From NCBI RefSeq assembly GCF_023276405.1, contig NZ_JALRMO010000001.1, forward strand, positions 5,084,001-5,148,000: a stretch of DNA of 64,000 nt, read 5' to 3'. This DNA comes from Paenibacillus hamazuiensis (GTDB lineage: Bacteria > Bacillota > Bacilli > Paenibacillales > NBRC-103111). Below the pieces are notes generated by a model that saw only the letters and a list, made by a program, of their open reading frames with translations, searched no databases and was not told the origin of the DNA. Positions 44,143 to 53,113 of the stretch are shown in pieces. Position numbers and translations under genes: made by a program. How positions within the stretch are numbered: position 1 is the first letter of the stretch; every line of letters begins with the position of its first letter.

Positions 44143-44194
44143 GTCCCATCATACCCTCTGTCCAATGTCTCGGCGCCGCAGCAAGCTTCGCCAA

Positions 44195-44210
44195 TTGTGA
44201 AAATACACAA
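44195..44210. promoter_or_regulatory. Predicted AdeR site between adeR and alr
   Basis: TTGTGAAAATACACAA, arms TTGTG/CACAA, matching the site in front of ald. A second palindrome TATACTTTAGTATA lies at 44265-44278. Confidence 0.6.
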
Positions 44211-44352
44211 GCGTCGCTTATATTTTTCTTGTTTCTCTACAATGAATAAGGTCGAGCGTCAACTTATACTTTAGTATACATCGGCGCAAACCGGAATGGC
44301 TATGCCCACCTGCGGCCGTTTAAGAAACCATTGGAAGAAGGGGCGACTTCTT

Positions 44353-45507
44353 ATGAAAATGATGCAGCAGCCGGCCGAGACTCGGAACAGCTGCCGGGAA
44401 ACATGGGCGGAAGTTTCTCTCGGCGCCATTTCGCACAACGTCAAACTGTTCAAACTGCAAATGAAGCCGTCGTGCCGGTTCATGGCGGTTGTGAAAGCGA
44501 ACGGATACGGTCACGGCGCCGTCGAAGCCGCCAAGGCCGCTTTGGCCGCCGGAGCCGATTATTTAGGCGTCGCCATCGTGGATGAAGCGTTGCAACTGCG
44601 GAAGGCAGGCATTCACCACCCCATCCTGGTTTTGGGGCACACTCCCCTCTATGCGGTGAAAACGGCGCTTCGCCACCGCATTGCCTTAACCGTGTTTTCC
44701 GAGCAAGTGCTGGATGAAGCGATCTCCTGCGCCGAACAATTGCGGCAGCCGGCGCGAATCCATCTCAAAATCGATACCGGAATGACCCGGCTCGGAGTCA
44801 CTGGCCACGAGGCGGCTTTAGCTTTGGCGAGAAAGGCGCAGTCTTCCCCGCATGTCACGCTGGAAGGAGCATTTTCCCATTTCGCCGATGCGGACGGCAG
44901 CGATCCGTCCTACACCCTCCGCCAATATCGGCTGTTCGCTTCATACATCGATTTTTTGCGGCGGCACCATATCGAAATACCGCTCAAGCACATCTGCAAC
45001 AGCGCCGCCGCCATGCGATTCCCGGACATGCACCTGGACATGGTGAGGGTCGGAATCGCCCTGTACGGGCTGAGTCCCTTGCCCGGCTCACCCCTTCCCG
45101 GCTTTCCGCTTATACCGGCGATGCAGCTGAAAACGAAAATATCCGCCGTAAAACGCGTCCCAAGCGGCCAGCCTGTCGGCTACGGATGTACATACATCAC
45201 CCAAAGCGACCGCATAACGGCGACCCTTCCTATCGGTTATGCGGACGGGCTGCCGCGGCGGCTCTCTAACCGGGGATCTGCCTTGGTCCGGGATCAACGA
45301 GTTCCCATCGCAGGAAATATCTGCATGGACCAAACCATCCTCGACGTCACCCCGGTCCCCTGCGTTGAGGCCGGAGAGGAAGCGGTCCTCATCGGCGGAA
45401 CAAAAGAAAACTTCATAACGATGGACGAAATTGCTTCCCAGGCGGGCACCATCCATTATGAAGTCGCTTGCTTAATCGGGAGCAGAGTCCCGCGTATTTA
45501 TACGTAA
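44353..45507 (+). CDS. alr: Alanine racemase
   Basis: PLP enzyme interconverting L- and D-alanine, 384 aa. Pyridoxal lysine in AVVKANGYGHGAVEAA (Lys48); later HLKIDTGMTRLG, HICNSAAAMRFPD and the second-domain catalytic Tyr region PVGYGCTYITQSDRI, GNICMDQTILD. GGGG before ATG at 44353. Because of adeR and ald beside it, this copy may be catabolic rather than for cell-wall supply. Confidence 0.94.
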   Translation: MKMMQQPAETRNSCRETWAEVSLGAISHNVKLFKLQMKPSCRFMAVVKANGYGHGAVEAAKAALAAGADYLGVAIVDEALQLRKAGIHHPILVLGHTPLYAVKTALRHRIALTVFSEQVLDEAISCAEQLRQPARIHLKIDTGMTRLGVTGHEAALALARKAQSSPHVTLEGAFSHFADADGSDPSYTLRQYRLFASYIDFLRRHHIEIPLKHICNSAAAMRFPDMHLDMVRVGIALYGLSPLPGSPLPGFPLIPAMQLKTKISAVKRVPSGQPVGYGCTYITQSDRITATLPIGYADGLPRRLSNRGSALVRDQRVPIAGNICMDQTILDVTPVPCVEAGEEAVLIGGTKENFITMDEIASQAGTIHYEVACLIGSRVPRIYT

Positions 45508-45528
45508 AACGCAATGCGATGAAAAATG

Positions 45529-47019
45529 TTACATCAGACCAAGACTGCTTGCTTTTTCATTCAAAGCCTCTTTGGCGCGTTTGAGCTGTTCTTCCTTCAG
45601 CGTTAAATTCCTCTTATCCGCCTCAAGGCGTTCCGCAAGCCGCTCCAGTTGCACAGAAACCTCGGCGGGTGAAGGCCCGCCAGCCGTTTTTTTCGATTCC
45701 ACGTTCCGGACCGGATCAAGAGCATTGCATATGCTCTCCTCGCTCAAGACGATTTCCTTTCCAAGCACCTCCTGCGAAATCCGGGACAACAGCTTCCCGT
45801 CGATATGCTCCGCCATCCGCTTCTGCTCCAAAACGTGATTGACCAAGCCGGCCACCAGATGGTGTGCAGCGCGAAATGACAGCTTTTCGTCGCGGACGAG
45901 TGAGTTGGCCAATTCCGTCACCGTGCTGAAATTCATTTTGGTGCGGGCAAGCATTCGTTCTTTATTGACATTAAGCGTTTTTAAGGTTGCGGTTAACAGA
46001 GAAATTGCTGCTTCCACCTCGTACAAAGCGTTCCAGTAGTATTTGACGCTCTCCGAGTTCACATCGCGGGAATGCGTATACGGAGTGTTTTTGAGTGTGC
46101 TGAAGGCGGAAACGTACGATGCTTGAACATGGGCGGCTTTCGCTTTCACGTGCTCGAGCGTGATCGGATTTTTCTTTTGAGGCATGATACTGCTGCAGGC
46201 CGCCACGGAATTCCCGACTTCTATGTAGGAAAATTCATCGGTCGACCATACATAAAGATCATGGCTGAACCGGCTCAGATCGGCCATAAAGATGCCGAGC
46301 GAGGACAAAATTTCCAATACGTAATCCCTCGATGCGACACCGTCGATGGAGTTGCGGATGATGTCGTCGAAGCCGAGCAACTCCGCCGTCTGCCGGCGGT
46401 CGATCGGAAACGAAGTGGAAGCCATCGCACCGGAGCCGAGCGGGGATATGTTCAGTCTGCCGAAAGCGCTGAAAATCCTTTCATAATCCCGGTCCAATGC
46501 GTGAAGGACAGCGGAAAAATAATGTGCCAGGGTGACGGGCTCCGCAGGCTGCAAATGGGTATATCCAGGCATAATGACATCCAGATGATCTTTGGCAAAC
46601 TTCAGCATATCGGACCGTAACCCGTTGATCATCGAACAAATGGCGATTAAATTTGTCCTGCTGCATATTCGGTTCAACGTCGCGTAAAGATCGTTCCGGC
46701 TGCGGGCCGTATGCATCTGCCCGCCAATCTCCATACCGGTTTGCCGAATGATGCAGGACTCGATATTAAAATATAAATCCTCCAGGTTAGGATCAATCTC
46801 CATGGACCCGGAACCGTCCTTTTCCAGCTTGAAAATGGCATCCATAATCTTTTTCCCGTTTTCAGGCGTGACGATGTTTTGGTCGACCAGCATGAGAAGA
46901 TGTGCCTTGTTGATATCGAGGATATTGTAAAAATTCCGTTCCAGATCACTTAAGATTGCCGGTTCAAACAAATGCCGGATAACCTCTTGTGCCGGCGGTT
47001 CTTGTAAACGCTCTCTCAC
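45529..47019 (-). CDS. Argininosuccinate-lyase-like C-N lyase
   Basis: 496 aa, aspartase/fumarase superfamily. MHTARSRNDLYATLNR, GYTHLQPAEPVTLAHYF and CSSIMPQKKNPITLEHVKAK are the three signatures. Compared with true ArgH the third block has ITLEHVKAK in place of the usual D-x-x-E-x-x-R-x-K, and the second reads LQPAEP. GTG start with GGAGG. Instead of arg genes, an RpiR regulator and an importer of the polyamine type lie divergent, so the substrate is likelier an imported N-substituted aspartate than argininosuccinate (inference). Confidence 0.82.
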   Translation of the reverse strand: MRERLQEPPAQEVIRHLFEPAILSDLERNFYNILDINKAHLLMLVDQNIVTPENGKKIMDAIFKLEKDGSGSMEIDPNLEDLYFNIESCIIRQTGMEIGGQMHTARSRNDLYATLNRICSRTNLIAICSMINGLRSDMLKFAKDHLDVIMPGYTHLQPAEPVTLAHYFSAVLHALDRDYERIFSAFGRLNISPLGSGAMASTSFPIDRRQTAELLGFDDIIRNSIDGVASRDYVLEILSSLGIFMADLSRFSHDLYVWSTDEFSYIEVGNSVAACSSIMPQKKNPITLEHVKAKAAHVQASYVSAFSTLKNTPYTHSRDVNSESVKYYWNALYEVEAAISLLTATLKTLNVNKERMLARTKMNFSTVTELANSLVRDEKLSFRAAHHLVAGLVNHVLEQKRMAEHIDGKLLSRISQEVLGKEIVLSEESICNALDPVRNVESKKTAGGPSPAEVSVQLERLAERLEADKRNLTLKEEQLKRAKEALNEKASSLGLM

Positions 47020-47036
47020 TTGGATTCCTCCATTAT

Positions 47037-47096
47037 ATTTTGTTGACAAAATCTTCACACAATTGTTAGAATGATGGTGTCGGAATGACTTCATTC
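47037..47096. promoter_or_regulatory. Divergent control region with inverted repeats
   Basis: Plus-strand promoter TTGACA (47043-47048), 18 bp, TAGAAT (47067-47072). Inverted repeats ATTTTGT-TG-ACAAAAT (47037-47052) and GAATGA-CT-TCATTC (47083-47096) flank it, fitting control by the adjacent RpiR protein. Confidence 0.62.
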
Positions 47097-47152
47097 AGAT
47101 AATAACATACCTGCATGAAATTATTCAACCATATTTGCCGGAGGTGATTGCA

Positions 47153-48058
47153 TTGAGCGCAAATCAAGACGCAGACGGCCAGCTCCCCCTCGTCAATCTC
47201 ATTACGGAACGGTATGGCGAACTGACCGGTCCCAAACGAAAGGTCGCCGACTTTATCGTACGTGATCCGGAATCCGTTATTTTTATGAGCAGCGCGGATG
47301 TAGCGCAAGCGGTCGGCTGCAGCCAGCCTACCGTGTCGCGTTTTGCCAGCGAGATGGGTTTTTCGGGCTTTACCGAATTTTTAACTACTCTCCGCGATCA
47401 GGTCAAGCAGCGGCTGGAGCCGATTAACCGAATGGCAAGGATTACATCGGGCAGCACGGATGCCGCCAAAGCGTTTTACGAGTCGTTAAGGGCCGATCAG
47501 GCAATCCTGCAAGGATTAAGCGATCGCGTCCAACTTAAAATGGTGGAAAGAGCGGTCGAATTGATACTGCGTGCGGGTCGAGTAGGCGTAGCCGGCGTCC
47601 GCAATTCACAAACGGCGGCTTACGGAATGAACTTTTTACTGAATCAACTGACCGGAAAATCCGCATTGATTTCGGACAGCCACAAGGATCTTGAGGAGCT
47701 AAGTCGCCTCGGCAGCGAAGATTTGCTGGTCACCATTTCGTTCAGCCGTTATTCCAAGAGGATCATGGAGATGACCCGGGTGGCCAAAGAATCCGGAGTT
47801 CCCGTGCTTGGAATTACCGACAGTCCGACCTCCCCTCTGTCGAGATTTGCGGATGTGCTGCTCTGCGTCGATTGCCGGGGGCCAATGTTTCAAAATTCGA
47901 TGGTCGGAGCGCTATCCATCGTCAACGGCCTCATGACCGCGTTGGTTGCGGCTATGTCGGAGGAGCAGCGGGAGCATTCGCAGCGGCATATGAAAAAAAG
48001 CGACCAGATTTCCGACAAGCTCGAAAACTATTTATGGACCTTTGAAAGCCATAAATAA
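47153..48058 (+). CDS. RpiR/MurR-family regulator
   Basis: 301 aa. N-terminal HTH (GPKRKVADFIVRDPESVIFMS, VAQAVGCSQPTVSRFASEMGF) and C-terminal SIS domain (RVGVAGVRNSQTAAYGMNFLL, DLLVTISFSRYSKRIMEMTRVAKESG, VPVLGITDSPTSPLSRFAD). TTG start preceded by GGAGGTG. First gene of the importer operon and divergent from the lyase, so it probably controls both. SIS domains usually bind phosphosugars, but here a charged substrate derivative cannot be excluded. Confidence 0.9.
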   Translation: MSANQDADGQLPLVNLITERYGELTGPKRKVADFIVRDPESVIFMSSADVAQAVGCSQPTVSRFASEMGFSGFTEFLTTLRDQVKQRLEPINRMARITSGSTDAAKAFYESLRADQAILQGLSDRVQLKMVERAVELILRAGRVGVAGVRNSQTAAYGMNFLLNQLTGKSALISDSHKDLEELSRLGSEDLLVTISFSRYSKRIMEMTRVAKESGVPVLGITDSPTSPLSRFADVLLCVDCRGPMFQNSMVGALSIVNGLMTALVAAMSEEQREHSQRHMKKSDQISDKLENYLWTFESHK

Positions 48059-48102
48059 AAAGCTGCATTCTATATTCGATACATTGAATGGGGGCAATTG
48101 AA

Positions 48103-49197
48103 ATGAAACGTCTTTTGGGATTTGCTTTGGCGGCGGCGATGGCTGTTGCCGCAGCTGGCTGCGGCGGAAATGCAAATGAAGTAAAAAGCAAAAGTTCTTC
48201 CGGGAAAGAAGCCGCTTCGCAGCTGGACGAGAAAGAACTATCCATTTCCGCATATGGCGGCAACTTTGAAGAAATCTACAAGGACCGCATCATTCCCGCA
48301 TTTGAGAAAAAATATGGCGTCAAAGTGACCTATAAAGGAAATACGTCCGTTCAAACCTTGGCCGCTCTCAACGCAAGCAAGAGCGCAACCCCTCTGTTCG
48401 ACGTCGCCGTTGTGGACGACGGTCCCTTTTTCCAAGGCAAAGCGGACGGCCTTTGGGCCCCCTTGGATCCGAATGTGGTTACGAATTTGTCCAATCTTCA
48501 TCCGAATTTGCTGGAGCCCGATCATGTCGGGGCCGTACTCGGCTCCTGGGCGATAGGTCTTTCCTATAACACCCAGGTGTTCAAGGAAAAAGGCTGGCAG
48601 CCCCCAACCTCGTGGAACGATTTGCTTCGCCCGGAATTCGCCGGCAAGGTGTTTACCAACGATCTTAACAACAGCTACGGTTTGATCGGTCTTGTGATGA
48701 TGGCGGCCGCTAACGGTGGCGGAGTGGACAACATGGAACCCGGGTTTGCGAAGCTGAAGGAGCTTCTGCCCAAAATGACGATTGCGGCCAGTACGGCCCA
48801 AGTCGAGCAATTGCTGCAGCGCAAGGAAGCCTGGATCGGCGTCTGGGGATCCGGCCGTCTGTATACCCTCGCCGATAAAGGCGTTCCTCTGCAGTTCGTT
48901 TATCCGAAAGAAGGAACGCCGGCTCTCGCTTCCATGGTTACGGCCGTCAACAATGCTCCGCATCCCAAGCTTGCTCAGCTGTTTGTAAACTTCGTGCTGA
49001 GCGAAGATATCCAGTCGATCCTGGCCGAAACGCAAAAATACGGGCCCTCCAACAAAAACGTGAAATTGTCCGAAGCGACGAAGGCGCAAGTGCCTTCCCC
49101 CGAGCAAATTCAAAAAATGATCAAATTGGATCATACCAAAATCAACAAACTGCGGTCCGAATGGTCCGATCGATGGATGAGGGAGGTCGCCAAATAA
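48103..49197 (+). CDS. Spermidine/putrescine-type ABC substrate-binding lipoprotein
   Basis: 364 aa. Lipobox AAAGCGG (Cys20), then ELSISAYGGNFEEIYKDRII and KKYGVKVTYKGNTSV; family SBP_bac_8 (PotD/FutA-like). Receptor of the importer encoded next; the TAA stop shares one base with the ATPase ATG. GGGGG before ATG. Confidence 0.9.
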   Translation: MKRLLGFALAAAMAVAAAGCGGNANEVKSKSSSGKEAASQLDEKELSISAYGGNFEEIYKDRIIPAFEKKYGVKVTYKGNTSVQTLAALNASKSATPLFDVAVVDDGPFFQGKADGLWAPLDPNVVTNLSNLHPNLLEPDHVGAVLGSWAIGLSYNTQVFKEKGWQPPTSWNDLLRPEFAGKVFTNDLNNSYGLIGLVMMAAANGGGVDNMEPGFAKLKELLPKMTIAASTAQVEQLLQRKEAWIGVWGSGRLYTLADKGVPLQFVYPKEGTPALASMVTAVNNAPHPKLAQLFVNFVLSEDIQSILAETQKYGPSNKNVKLSEATKAQVPSPEQIQKMIKLDHTKINKLRSEWSDRWMREVAK

Positions 49198-50339
49198 TGA
49201 GTGCCATTGCCGTGGAATTGAATGGAATCACCCGTATTTTTGGGGGCAGGCATGCCGTCAACCGCTTGTCTCTGCAAATCAAACAAGGCGAATTTGTATC
49301 ATTTCTCGGGCCTTCGGGCTGCGGAAAAACGACCACTTTAAACATGATTGCCGGTTTTATGGAACCCGACGAGGGGGAAATCAGACTCGCAGGGGAAAAA
49401 GTCAACGGCTTTCCTCCCTACCGCCGGAATATTGGCGTCGTATTTCAAAGTTACGCTCTTTTCCCTCATATGTCCGTTTTTGAAAACGTTGCCTATGGTC
49501 TTAAAATACGCAAGGTGCCTAAGGATGAAGTCGCTCGCCGCGTTCACGAAGCTTTGGCCATCGTTCGCCTGGAAGGCATGGCGGAACGGAAGCCGGCCCA
49601 GCTTTCGGGAGGCCAGCAGCAGCGAGTCGCGATGGCCCGGGCGCTCGTGATTCGTCCCTCCTTGCTGCTGCTGGATGAACCTTTGTCCAACCTGGATGCA
49701 AAGCTGAGGGACGAGATGCGTGTCGAGCTGAAGGAGATCCAGCGAAAAATCGGCATTACGACTATTTTTGTCACCCACGACCAGGACGAGGCGCTCGCCA
49801 TTTCTGACCGTATCGTCGTGATGAATAACGGCAGCGTGGAGCAAATCGGCACCCCTGAGGAAGTATATGAAGAACCGGCAACCGAATTTGTGCAGCGGTT
49901 TATAGGCATGACCAATGCCGTCACAGGGACCGCAGCCGGGAGGGAGGCGGAATTCCTCCGCATCCGCTTTGCTTCCGGAGCGGAAGTCTGGGGCATGGCC
50001 AAGGGCGAGATCATAGCCGGCAAACCTGCTCAAGCCTTTGTCCGCCCCGAGAGGATCGCCATGGAGCCTTTGCCGGAACCGTCGGGGAAAACATCGGGGA
50101 AGTCGTCCGGAATTCCCGGACAGCAACGAAAAAATCTGCTGGCCGGCCAAGTGACTTTTTCCTCCTACCAAGGGTCGACGATTTTGTACAAGGTACATAC
50201 GGACTGTGGGGAACTTCTCGTTCGCACGCCGACCAGACGCTATGAGAATCCGGCTCCTCCCGGGGCCCGTGTGAATCTTTCGTGGGATGCGGCGGATACC
50301 CGCTGCAGCAAAACCGATGCCAAGGAGAGCGACGTATGA
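49197..50339 (+). CDS. PotA-type ABC transporter ATP-binding protein
   Basis: 380 aa. Walker A GPSGCGKTT, Q-loop VFQSYALFPHMSV, signature LSGGQQQR, Walker B LLLLDEPLSNLDAKLR and switch VTHDQDEAL; C-terminal TOBE_2 domain from ~240 with a Gly/Ser insert near PEPSGKTSGKSSG. GAGG precedes ATG. ATGA overlap with the next permease. Confidence 0.93.
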   Translation: MSAIAVELNGITRIFGGRHAVNRLSLQIKQGEFVSFLGPSGCGKTTTLNMIAGFMEPDEGEIRLAGEKVNGFPPYRRNIGVVFQSYALFPHMSVFENVAYGLKIRKVPKDEVARRVHEALAIVRLEGMAERKPAQLSGGQQQRVAMARALVIRPSLLLLDEPLSNLDAKLRDEMRVELKEIQRKIGITTIFVTHDQDEALAISDRIVVMNNGSVEQIGTPEEVYEEPATEFVQRFIGMTNAVTGTAAGREAEFLRIRFASGAEVWGMAKGEIIAGKPAQAFVRPERIAMEPLPEPSGKTSGKSSGIPGQQRKNLLAGQVTFSSYQGSTILYKVHTDCGELLVRTPTRRYENPAPPGARVNLSWDAADTRCSKTDAKESDV

Positions 50340-51187
50340 TTTTAAAATCGCAGCGGTGGAATTCTCTCTTTCTTATTTTGCCGGCACTGATCGTCTTTAT
50401 CGTATTTTTCCTCGGACCGATGATATATTTGACGATGCTGAGCTTCCGGCCCACTGTGGATTCAGACGGTTGGACGTTGAACAATTACTTCCACATGTTC
50501 AAGGACAGCTTTGTGCTGGAGGTAGTGTTGCGCACTGTTAAGCTCAGCTTTGTCAGCGCTTTCCTGGACATCATCCTCGCGTACCCGCTGGCTTTGGTCA
50601 TCCTGCGTTCGTCGCCGGGATGGCGTGCCTTTTATACGATGCTCATTCTCTCCCCGCTGCTTGTCAGCGTCGTCGTACGCAGCTTCGGCTGGATGATCTT
50701 GCTGGCACCCGGAGGGTTTATCAATAACGTTCTGATGCACTTCGGCCTCATTTCCGAACCGGTCAAACTGTTATTTAACGAGACCAGCGTGGTTATCGGC
50801 TTGACTCATATTCACCTTCCCCATGTCATCATCGCGTTATTGACTGCGCTTTACAGCATGGACCCGAGGTTGGAGTCGGCCTCTGCGAGTCTCGGTGCCC
50901 GTCCGTGGCAGACGTTTTGGCGCGTAACTTTCCCTCTCAGTATGCCCGGCGTGCTGTCGGGGGGACTGCTCGCTTTTTCGCTATCCATGTCATCGTTTGT
51001 TTTGCCCAACATTTTGGGCGGCCCCAGATACAAGGTGCTGGCGGCTCTCGCGTACGAGCAAACCGTCGGGTTGTTTAATTGGCCTTTCGGAGCGACACTT
51101 TCGCTGCTGCTTCTCTTTATCTCGACCGGCATCGTCGCATTCTATCAAAAAATGTCCAAGGGGCAAGGAAAGGAGGCGATGGTGTAA
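50336..51187 (+). CDS. PotB-type ABC transporter permease
   Basis: 283 aa, six helices. FLILPALIVFIVFFLGPMIYL at the N-terminus and coupling loop LESASASLGARPWQTFWRVT. AAGGAG ribosome site inside the ATPase gene. Pairs with the next permease. Confidence 0.92.
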   Translation: MILKSQRWNSLFLILPALIVFIVFFLGPMIYLTMLSFRPTVDSDGWTLNNYFHMFKDSFVLEVVLRTVKLSFVSAFLDIILAYPLALVILRSSPGWRAFYTMLILSPLLVSVVVRSFGWMILLAPGGFINNVLMHFGLISEPVKLLFNETSVVIGLTHIHLPHVIIALLTALYSMDPRLESASASLGARPWQTFWRVTFPLSMPGVLSGGLLAFSLSMSSFVLPNILGGPRYKVLAALAYEQTVGLFNWPFGATLSLLLLFISTGIVAFYQKMSKGQGKEAMV

Positions 51188-51994
51188 ATGGGTTCTTCAA
51201 AAACAATGACCGCCATCGGTTGGGCTATACTCCTTTTCATCGTTGTCCCCGTCGCTGTCGTTATTCCCATTTCCTTGACCGATACGGGATATATGGCGTT
51301 TCCCCAGCACGGTCTGTCGTTTCAATGGTATGAAAAGCTCATGCGCCGCAGGGAATGGTCGGAAGCACTTTGGCTGAGCCTCCGGCTCGGGCTGACGGTT
51401 TCCCTGCTCTCGACCTCCCTCGGCACGCTCATTGCGCTCGGCTTATACCGCCGGCGCCATAGGTTCACCGACGCGTTCAGCGTATTTTTCCTTCTGCCGC
51501 TCATGCTTCCGGGCGCGGTGCTGGGCGTGGCGATGCTTGTCTTTATGATGAACCTTGGATTGATCGGCTCATTCTGGGGACTCGTCTTGGCTCATTTAAT
51601 CATCACGGTACCGTTCGCCGTACGGATGGTCGGAGCCGGCATCGGCGATCTGGATCAAAGATTGGAGGATGCGGCCATGAGCCTGGGAGCAACGCCTGTA
51701 AAAGCGTTTCGGTCCGTCACAGTTCCGCTGCTGATGCCCGGTATAGTCGCAAGCGCTGCATTCACGTTCATCAGCTCCTTCGACGAACTGGCAGTATCGC
51801 TGTTCCTCTCCACTCCGAAAATGATACCGCTTCCGGTAAAGATGTACGGATATTTGGAGGAAATCGCCGATCCGCTCGTGGCTGCCGTATCGACGATCAT
51901 GATTATCGTTGCTGCCCTGATTATCGCCGTTATTGCGCGGACTGTCGGAATCGAGAAAGCGTTCGGCGGACAGAAATCCGGAGCAAGGCACTGA
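51188..51994 (+). CDS. PotC-type ABC transporter permease
   Basis: 268 aa. Coupling loop LEDAAMSLGATPVKAFRSVT, YMAFPQHGLSFQWYEKLM N-terminal loop. Starts directly after the previous stop with AAGGAGG. Last gene of the operon; a terminator follows. Confidence 0.92.
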   Translation: MGSSKTMTAIGWAILLFIVVPVAVVIPISLTDTGYMAFPQHGLSFQWYEKLMRRREWSEALWLSLRLGLTVSLLSTSLGTLIALGLYRRRHRFTDAFSVFFLLPLMLPGAVLGVAMLVFMMNLGLIGSFWGLVLAHLIITVPFAVRMVGAGIGDLDQRLEDAAMSLGATPVKAFRSVTVPLLMPGIVASAAFTFISSFDELAVSLFLSTPKMIPLPVKMYGYLEEIADPLVAAVSTIMIIVAALIIAVIARTVGIEKAFGGQKSGARH

Positions 51995-52067
51995 CCTTGC
52001 GGTTGTGCCGGAACAGCCCGGCCCTTGCAAGAAGCCAAGCGAAGCGCGTGGGAATCGGTCTGCAAGG

Positions 52068-52113
52068 CAGAGGCAGCCCTGAACATCACCGTCCAAGGCT
52101 GCCTCTGATTTTT
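52068..52113 (+). terminator. Terminator of the polyamine-type importer operon
   Basis: CAGAGGCAGCC pairs with GGCTGCCTCTG, followed by ATTTTTT. Confidence 0.88.
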
Positions 52114-52118
52114 TCCCC

Positions 52119-52778
52119 TTACCGTCCAATGTTCAACCGGCTAATTACGTCGGTCAGGCTGCAATCCGCCATGGAACGTATGCGTAAATGCGAACCGCTG
52201 AAATCCAGATCCTGGGTGATCGGATTGGGCACGACAACGCACCACAGCCCCGCCGCCCGTGCCGCCTTCAAGCCGTTCACGGAGTCTTCGAAGGCAAGCG
52301 CTTCCTCCGGCCTTACGCCCAAAGCGGTTACCGCCTGCACATACAGCTCCGGGTCCGGCTTCACCTTAGCCACGTCATCCCGGCTTCTGATAATTTGAAA
52401 ATAATCCGACAGCCCTAGGAAATTCAGAAAACGGTCGATCCATTGCCTGGTCGAACTTGAGGCCAGACCGACCCGCAATCCGAGCCTCCCCGCTTCCTCC
52501 AAATATTCGCGAACCCCTTCGCGCGCTTGCATGGATGCGATCTTTTTTTCATGCAGCTCCGCAGCCAACGCGCGAATTTTCGCGGCTCCGCCTGCAATCC
52601 CGGTTCTCTCTTCGATATATTCCGACAAAGCCGTGCTGTGGGTGCCGACGCAGCCGCTGAAAAAATCGACAGTCAAATCTATATGGTAAGAGGCGAGCAC
52701 CTCTTTATAGCTTTCATACCAAACCGACTCGGTATCGAGAATCAAGCCGTCAAAATCGAATACGATAGCTTTTATCAT
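52119..52778 (-). CDS. HAD-superfamily phosphatase
   Basis: 219 aa. Catalytic DFDGLILDTE (first Asp nucleophile) at the N-terminus, LASSSTRQW motif II, KPDPELY motif III and AFEDSVNGLKAA motif IV: the beta-phosphoglucomutase-like subgroup. Coupled to the HPr gene, whose end supplies GGAGG. Could dephosphorylate a sugar phosphate of the PTS route. Confidence 0.9.
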   Translation of the reverse strand: MIKAIVFDFDGLILDTESVWYESYKEVLASYHIDLTVDFFSGCVGTHSTALSEYIEERTGIAGGAAKIRALAAELHEKKIASMQAREGVREYLEEAGRLGLRVGLASSSTRQWIDRFLNFLGLSDYFQIIRSRDDVAKVKPDPELYVQAVTALGVRPEEALAFEDSVNGLKAARAAGLWCVVVPNPITQDLDFSGSHLRIRSMADCSLTDVISRLNIGR

Positions 52779-52779
52779 G

Positions 52780-53037
52780 TTATACCGCAGCCTCCAAATA
52801 ACCGGAAATAACCGATAAAGCTTCCTCGGCATCCGGACCGTCCGCACGGACAAGCACTTCATTCCCCTGCTTGACACCGAGCTTGATCATGCTGAGCATC
52901 GATTTCGCATTGGCGTTGCGGCTTCCGAAAACGATCACGATTTGGCTTTTATAACGGATGGCGAGCTTCATGATATCCGCCGCAGGGCGGGCATGCAGGC
53001 CTTCCGTACGGTTAACGATAACTTGACGTTCCAACAT
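52780..53037 (-). CDS. HPr-family phosphocarrier protein
   Basis: 85 aa, cytosolic. TEGLHARPAADI holds His15, phosphorylated by Enzyme I; Ser46 in NAKSMLSMIKLGV is the HPr kinase site, so catabolite control could act on it. GGAGGG before ATG. Encoded with an Enzyme I, IIC and IID in one cluster, apart from the usual ptsHI pair. Possibly dedicated to these permeases. Confidence 0.9.
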   Translation of the reverse strand: MLERQVIVNRTEGLHARPAADIMKLAIRYKSQIVIVFGSRNANAKSMLSMIKLGVKQGNEVLVRADGPDAEEALSVISGYLEAAV

Positions 53038-53062
53038 ATACCCTCCAATAGTTTGGGATGGA

Positions 53063-53082
53063 AGACCGCCGATCGGCGGTCT
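53063..53082 (-). promoter_or_regulatory. Perfect palindrome between nanE and the HPr gene
   Basis: A 20-bp self-complementary hairpin (arms AGACCGCCGA / TCGGCGGTCT) lacking a T tract, 25 bp before the HPr start. Possible mRNA processing or stability element. Confidence 0.6.
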
Positions 53083-53113
53083 CCTGTAGAATTAAGAACC
53101 GGCCGGCAAACGG

